Source: ZC4RG29 sp964521255 | GTDB taxonomy: Bacteria; Bacteroidota; Bacteroidia; Cytophagales; Cyclobacteriaceae | DNA: 64,000 bases | Direction: 5' to 3' | NCBI GenBank assembly: GCA_964521255.1 | Contig: CAZFRM010000026.1 | Coordinates: forward strand, 1-64,000 | In this document: one piece after another, positions 60,166 through 64,000 of the stretch | Position numbering within the stretch: position 1 is the first letter of the stretch | How the letters are laid out: each line of letters begins with the position of its first letter | Notes under the pieces: model-generated | Told to the model about the DNA's origin: nothing | Seen by the model: only the letters and a program-made list of their open reading frames with translations | Database searches by the model: none | Position numbers and translations under genes: made by a program

Positions 60166-62190
60166 CTACCCTTTAGGAATCGTGAACCAAAACGTGCTGC
60201 CTCTTCCTTCTTCACTCTCCACCCAAATGCGTCCGCCATTTTTTTCTATGAACTCCTTACATAAGATCAAGCCCAGTCCGGTACCTTTTTCATTTGCTGT
60301 ACCACGTGTGGTGTAAGGCGCTGTTTTATCAAACAGAATTCGAAGAACATCAGGTTTCATACCAATACCGTTATCATGAACGCCAATGACCCAGTCATTA
60401 TCATTTCCATCAGCACGAACGATTACTTCGCCACCATCATTTGTGAACTTGATGGCATTTGTCATAAGGTTTCGGATAACAAGATTGATTGTATTTGAAT
60501 CCGCATAACCAATGGTATCTTCCGGGATATTATTGGTAAGGGTGATTTGTTTGGTTTGAAGAGAGGTAATCAATTGAACATTCTCATCTACAATTTTGTG
60601 CAGGTCTATCCTGGCAGGTTGCAGACTGAGTTTGTCCATTTGAAGCAAGGTCCAGTCAAGCAAGTTGTTCAATAACGTTCGGGTATGATTGAATCGATGC
60701 CTCAGTTCCGTGGTTTGTTCAGCAAAATCTTCCGGACTAAGTCCACCTTTCGACATGATGTCCAAAATCCCTGAAAGCGCATTAATCGGCGACCTTAAGT
60801 CATGCGATATAATGGAAAAGAATTTGTCTTTGACCTGATTCAAGCGATGGAGTTCCTCGCTTCGTTTCTCCGTATCTTCCTGGTGTTGGAGAAGAAGTTT
60901 GTTGATTTCTTTTCTTCGTTGCCCGCTTCGATAGACCGATATGAGCAAAATAACACTAAGTGCAAAAACTACTGCGAGGATATTACGGGCAAACTCTTCT
61001 CTTTTCAACGCTTCTTTTTGTCTTGATTCAAGTTCACTGAGTGCTGCGATCTGTGAATCCTTCGATTCTGTTTCATGCCTGATCTGATCACGATAAATAT
61101 TTTGCATCATCTTCTGGCTGAAAAGGCTATCCTCTAATGATTTAAATTGCTTGAAGTGTTCAAGAGCCCTTTCATACTCCTGTCGTTTTTCAGCAATCAG
61201 GTAGAGATGCTTATAACAATCAATCTCCAATATGTTTGCATTAAGACTGTGGGCAGTTTTTAAACTTTTCTCAATTAGTTCATTGGCCTCATCGTATTTC
61301 TCCTGGTTCAAATACACGATTCCCCTACCCAGGTTTACCTGTGCAAGACCAAACTGATTGTTTGTCTGATTATAAAGCGTGAAGGTTGTATCGTAATAAG
61401 CAAGCGATTTATCGAATTCATTTTTTTGCAAATAGACATTGGCAAGTTTGGTGAGCGTTTTTGGTTTTAACTCTTCAAGCTTATACCAGTTGATAAGCTT
61501 AAGGGCATTTAAGATTGAAGTTAGCGCTGAATCATAACGTGATCTTCGCATTTGAATATCACCAAGCTCGTCATAGTAATACGCTAATGCAATTCGGTCC
61601 TTAATTTTATTACTGATCTTTAGTGATAATGACAAATGATCTACTGCTTTATCGTATTCCTCCAGTTCTTTGAAGACACGCCCTACATTGTGAAGGGCAA
61701 TTGTCATTGAAAGCGAGTCTCCTGCTTTTTTGGCAACGTTAAAAGATTGTGTGAAATAATAATAGGCCTCATCATACTCTCCAATATCGTAATAGTCATT
61801 GCCCATGTAATTGAAAGCTTGTGCAATCACCACACTGTCCTTCGCGAAAAGACTGTTCTGCAAAGCAAGGTCATCATACTTTAGGGCTATGCTGTAGTTT
61901 CCGGAAAGGGTATAGCAGTATGCCAGGCTTCTGTAACTAAGCGCTTTTGCCCACGGACTTCTTATTTTTTCAGCCAGTGCTACTGCTTCATTTGCGTGAT
62001 TGAAACTTTTTAAAAAATCAACAAACTGATATTGTGTTGACAGATCAAGATGAATCCTCAGTCTGACGGAATCAGAGATTTCGGTTTTAAGAATTTTTTC
62101 AAGGCTGTCGCTTTCTTTCTGCGCTTCTGATGGGAAGATGAAGAAAAGGTAAACGGCGAGCGTAAAAGTTGATTTTCTGAAGTTAATCAC
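60166..62190 (-). CDS. TPR-containing membrane histidine kinase
   Basis: A 674-aa sensor kinase. The start is placed at GTG 62190, which overlaps the nuoH TGA in GTGA and gives a signal peptide (FRKSTFTLAVYLFFIFPSEAQ). About seven tetratricopeptide repeats follow (roughly residues 50-370), then a coiled coil, a transmembrane segment (ILAVVFALSVILLISVYRS) and HisKA with SIISHDLRSPINALSG. The ATPase domain has NLVIRNLMTNAIKF, HDNGIGM and GTGLGLILCKEFI. A longer frame is open to 62313 but would overlap nuoH by 127 bases. The coupling to nuoH is unusual. No response regulator lies nearby. Confidence 0.88.
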   Translation of the reverse strand: MINFRKSTFTLAVYLFFIFPSEAQKESDSLEKILKTEISDSVRLRIHLDLSTQYQFVDFLKSFNHANEAVALAEKIRSPWAKALSYRSLAYCYTLSGNYSIALKYDDLALQNSLFAKDSVVIAQAFNYMGNDYYDIGEYDEAYYYFTQSFNVAKKAGDSLSMTIALHNVGRVFKELEEYDKAVDHLSLSLKISNKIKDRIALAYYYDELGDIQMRRSRYDSALTSILNALKLINWYKLEELKPKTLTKLANVYLQKNEFDKSLAYYDTTFTLYNQTNNQFGLAQVNLGRGIVYLNQEKYDEANELIEKSLKTAHSLNANILEIDCYKHLYLIAEKRQEYERALEHFKQFKSLEDSLFSQKMMQNIYRDQIRHETESKDSQIAALSELESRQKEALKREEFARNILAVVFALSVILLISVYRSGQRRKEINKLLLQHQEDTEKRSEELHRLNQVKDKFFSIISHDLRSPINALSGILDIMSKGGLSPEDFAEQTTELRHRFNHTRTLLNNLLDWTLLQMDKLSLQPARIDLHKIVDENVQLITSLQTKQITLTNNIPEDTIGYADSNTINLVIRNLMTNAIKFTNDGGEVIVRADGNDNDWVIGVHDNGIGMKPDVLRILFDKTAPYTTRGTANEKGTGLGLILCKEFIEKNGGRIWVESEEGRGSTFWFTIPKG

Positions 62191-63263
62191 AATAAAAAAA
62201 GTTTCCAGAGTCCGCATACGATTACAAGCAATAGGGCTGCGGGAGTTAAATATTTCCAACTTAATCCCATCAGTTGATCTACTCTTAATCGAGGGTAAGT
62301 CCAGCGAATCCACATCTGCACCAATACAAAAAATAGAGACTTACTCAACAACCAAAAAATTCCCCACAAGGAGGAAGCTATTGTTCCGGGTTGACCATTG
62401 GTCCATGATCCCAGCTTAAATGATCCTAAATCAGGTAGGGGAGAATACCAGCTACCAAAAAACAATACTGCACCCAGTATACTCACCAACAGCATCATTC
62501 CATATTCACCCAACATAATTACCGCCCACCGGAAGCCGCTGTACTCAGTTTGAAATCCCGCCACAAGTTCTGACTCAGCTTCCGGGAGATCAAAAGGAGC
62601 ACGATTACATTCTGCCAGAGAAGCAATAAAAAAAATAATCCAAACAATAAATAACACAGGCATCCTGAAGATATTCCACGTCAGAAATCCGCCAATGTGT
62701 GTTACATCTAAAAAAGGAAGACCCAGAAAATAATTTACTTCATTTGACAACAGTCCCTGCTGAACAGAAATTTCCTGAAGATCTAACGATTGAGCCACCA
62801 TGCATACACATAATACCGAAAGGCCCAGTGGCACTTCATACGATATGATTTGTGCTGCCGAACGGAATGTGCCTAACATGCTATACTTATTGTTAGAGGC
62901 CCATCCTGCTATAATTATACCGACTACATCTAAGGATACAATGGCAAGAAGAAAGAATACACCGGAAGGTATTGTTGATCCTGACCATGATGAAGAAAGA
63001 GGAAGAACTGAAAACCCTGCGAACACCGATACGAAGATTAAAATAGGAGCTACCTTGAAGAGAAGAGAGCTTGCTTTTGCAGGAACAATATCTTCCTTTT
63101 GAATGAGCTTTAGAAGATCAGCGATTGATTGTGCAACGCCATAGCGGCCGACTTCCATAGGGCCGAGCCGGTCTTGAATAAAAGCTGAAACCTTCCGCTC
63201 TCCATAAATAGCCAGGAGGGTATAGAGTACAAGAAAAGGCAGAAAAAAAAATAGTGTGGTCAA
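62187..63263 (-). CDS. nuoH: NADH-quinone oxidoreductase subunit H
   Basis: A 358-aa membrane subunit of complex I that forms the quinone channel at the joint of the two arms. Conserved parts are YGERKVSAFIQDRLGPMEVG, GWASNNKYSMLGTFRSAAQIISYEVPLGL and ECNRAPFDLPEAESELVAGFQTEYSG. The start is TTG (LTTLFFFLPFLVLY region); no upstream alternative is better. It is followed, with a four-base overlap, by the histidine kinase rather than nuoI. Confidence 0.95.
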   Translation of the reverse strand: MTTLFFFLPFLVLYTLLAIYGERKVSAFIQDRLGPMEVGRYGVAQSIADLLKLIQKEDIVPAKASSLLFKVAPILIFVSVFAGFSVLPLSSSWSGSTIPSGVFFLLAIVSLDVVGIIIAGWASNNKYSMLGTFRSAAQIISYEVPLGLSVLCVCMVAQSLDLQEISVQQGLLSNEVNYFLGLPFLDVTHIGGFLTWNIFRMPVLFIVWIIFFIASLAECNRAPFDLPEAESELVAGFQTEYSGFRWAVIMLGEYGMMLLVSILGAVLFFGSWYSPLPDLGSFKLGSWTNGQPGTIASSLWGIFWLLSKSLFFVLVQMWIRWTYPRLRVDQLMGLSWKYLTPAALLLVIVCGLWKLFLL

Positions 63264-63385
63264 TGCCTCAGAATTAAAAACCCTAATTTGACGAAAATAT
63301 CAACAGAATTTTACAAAATCTGAAGGAAAACAATACATCTCCCAGTTAAATGGGTAACGTAATGGGGTTTTAAGGATTTGATAAT

Positions 63386-64000
63386 TTATGTAGGCTGTAC
63401 AGCCGGAGTCATTTCCAGTTTGGCAATTTTAACTGAATGTATTTCCCTGTGATTACAGTATGAACATTCATAATGCTGCAGCAAGGTTCCACGCTCCTTT
63501 TCTGTAGGCGCTTTTTCAATCTCTTCACGATCAATTTTCATCGTATAATAGCCGCACTCAGGACACGACTCGGCATGCTGGTAATTGTAATACTTTTCGA
63601 TTCTCGTATAGCCGGTCTTGTCATCGATCCATACATCATAATCAATAGAATGAATAGCTTCATCACGAATCTGTCCGGGTTCAAGGTGTGCGTCTTCTTC
63701 TTCCTCACTGAGTTTTCGCATTTCATTTCCGGCAGGTGAAAACCTTGCTTTGTCACGAAGTTTCCGTAGCCTTCGCTCTACATTACCAGGATAGTAAATA
63801 CGAATCATGCCGAAGCAAATGAAATAGGAAATGATGGCGAAGCTAACGGTTAGAAACAGTCTGACGATAAACCACAAGTAGGATTTTTGAATTAAGAAGT
63901 TTGTGCCAGCCGAGTTTACAAACATTGCTATAGCAAACAGCAACATGATGATTGCAAACCAAAAGTATTTGATCTCATGTTGATTGATATAGTCATACTT
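63386..64000 (-). CDS. Membrane protein with zinc-ribbon-like Cys pairs, 5' end outside window
   Basis: The frame stays open to the window edge, so the gene is partial; the visible part is 204 codons. It shows two hydrophobic segments (FWFAIIMLLFAIAMFVNSAG and FIVRLFLTVSFAIISYFICFGMI), then a soluble domain with CPECGYY and CSYCNHR about 40 residues apart, which look like a zinc ribbon. The frame already reads KYDYINQHEIKY upstream of the first Met. Family not recognised. It lies 122 bases before nuoH on the same strand and may not belong to the same transcript. Confidence 0.65.
   Translation of the reverse strand, partial: KYDYINQHEIKYFWFAIIMLLFAIAMFVNSAGTNFLIQKSYLWFIVRLFLTVSFAIISYFICFGMIRIYYPGNVERRLRKLRDKARFSPAGNEMRKLSEEEEDAHLEPGQIRDEAIHSIDYDVWIDDKTGYTRIEKYYNYQHAESCPECGYYTMKIDREEIEKAPTEKERGTLLQHYECSYCNHREIHSVKIAKLEMTPAVQPT

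Noticed and set aside
62190..62313. Longer N-terminus for the TPR kinase starting at 62313
   Set aside because: It would overlap nuoH by 127 bases and put 41 residues before the signal peptide; GTG 62190 gives a four-base overlap and a normal signal peptide.

Overview
The window reads as a chromosomal segment of a Bacteroidota bacterium, most likely of the order Cytophagales. The evidence is a large secreted protein with a gliding-motility / type IX secretion C-terminal domain (35076-37787), the long Bacteroidota form of PurF, Bacteroidota-type promoters (TTTG - 20 nt - TAnnTTTG before rnhB), a lipoprotein M28 peptidase, a PDZ-bearing M61 peptidase, and moderate-to-low GC. No rRNA, phage structural gene, transposase, integrase or CRISPR array was seen. 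There is one tRNA, tRNA-Arg(CCG).

Layout. (1) 1-11.9 kb is housekeeping and lipid/peptide metabolism: M28 peptidase, BamA-like outer membrane protein, patatin-like phospholipase, alcohol dehydrogenase, neutral-ceramidase-like protein, HrpB helicase, a 25-residue lysine-rich peptide, and an unrecognised protein with a carbonic-anhydrase-like CxDxR signature. (2) 12.0-30.3 kb, just after tRNA-Arg, is a defence island. A primase-helicase of the TOTE type on the + strand converges on an eight-gene minus-strand run: helicase-DUF1998-nuclease (1773 aa), Doc-like protein, DrmD-like SNF2 helicase, AlbA_2 protein, the N- and C-terminal parts of a DISARM-type methylase whose catalytic core is absent, a PIN-like protein, and a RES-domain protein. 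The methylase C-terminal part is fused to a DUF433-type antitoxin domain, and the PIN-like candidate toxin lies 3 nt downstream. (3) 31.2-50 kb is mixed: a histidine kinase with two tandem STAS-like paralogues, RlmD, the gliding-type secreted protein, VOC protein, thioesterase, M61 peptidase, MATE exporter, NUDIX hydrolase, RNase HII, NRDE protein, alpha/beta hydrolase, a VapBC pair, an ABC ATPase, a cobalamin adenosyltransferase and IlvE. (4) 49.9-64 kb is purF followed, on the same strand, by the end of a respiratory complex I operon (nuoH, I, J, K, L, M, N). Between nuoH and nuoI this operon carries a TPR histidine kinase, translationally coupled to nuoH, and a PmeII-family restriction-modification pair.

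How the parts fit. The minus-strand genes from 30304 to 16851 are joined by overlaps or gaps of 0-9 nt, so they look like one transcript; the RES gene follows after 49 nt. Their families point to a DISARM/Druantia-like DNA-recognition machine (two helicases, a Vsr-like nuclease, methylase-derived specificity domains) with embedded toxin-antitoxin-like parts. Several expected catalytic residues are missing: the whole SAM-binding/NPPY core of the methylase, the Fic-motif His of the Doc-like protein, and probably the Cys pair of DUF1998. Either the locus is decaying, or it is a variant in which these parts act as sensors or guards. It is the part of the window most worth following up. Noncoding stretches hold several inverted-repeat elements, including a 171-bp MITE-like element at 38252-38422 and a 46-bp inverted repeat that brackets 1-4988.
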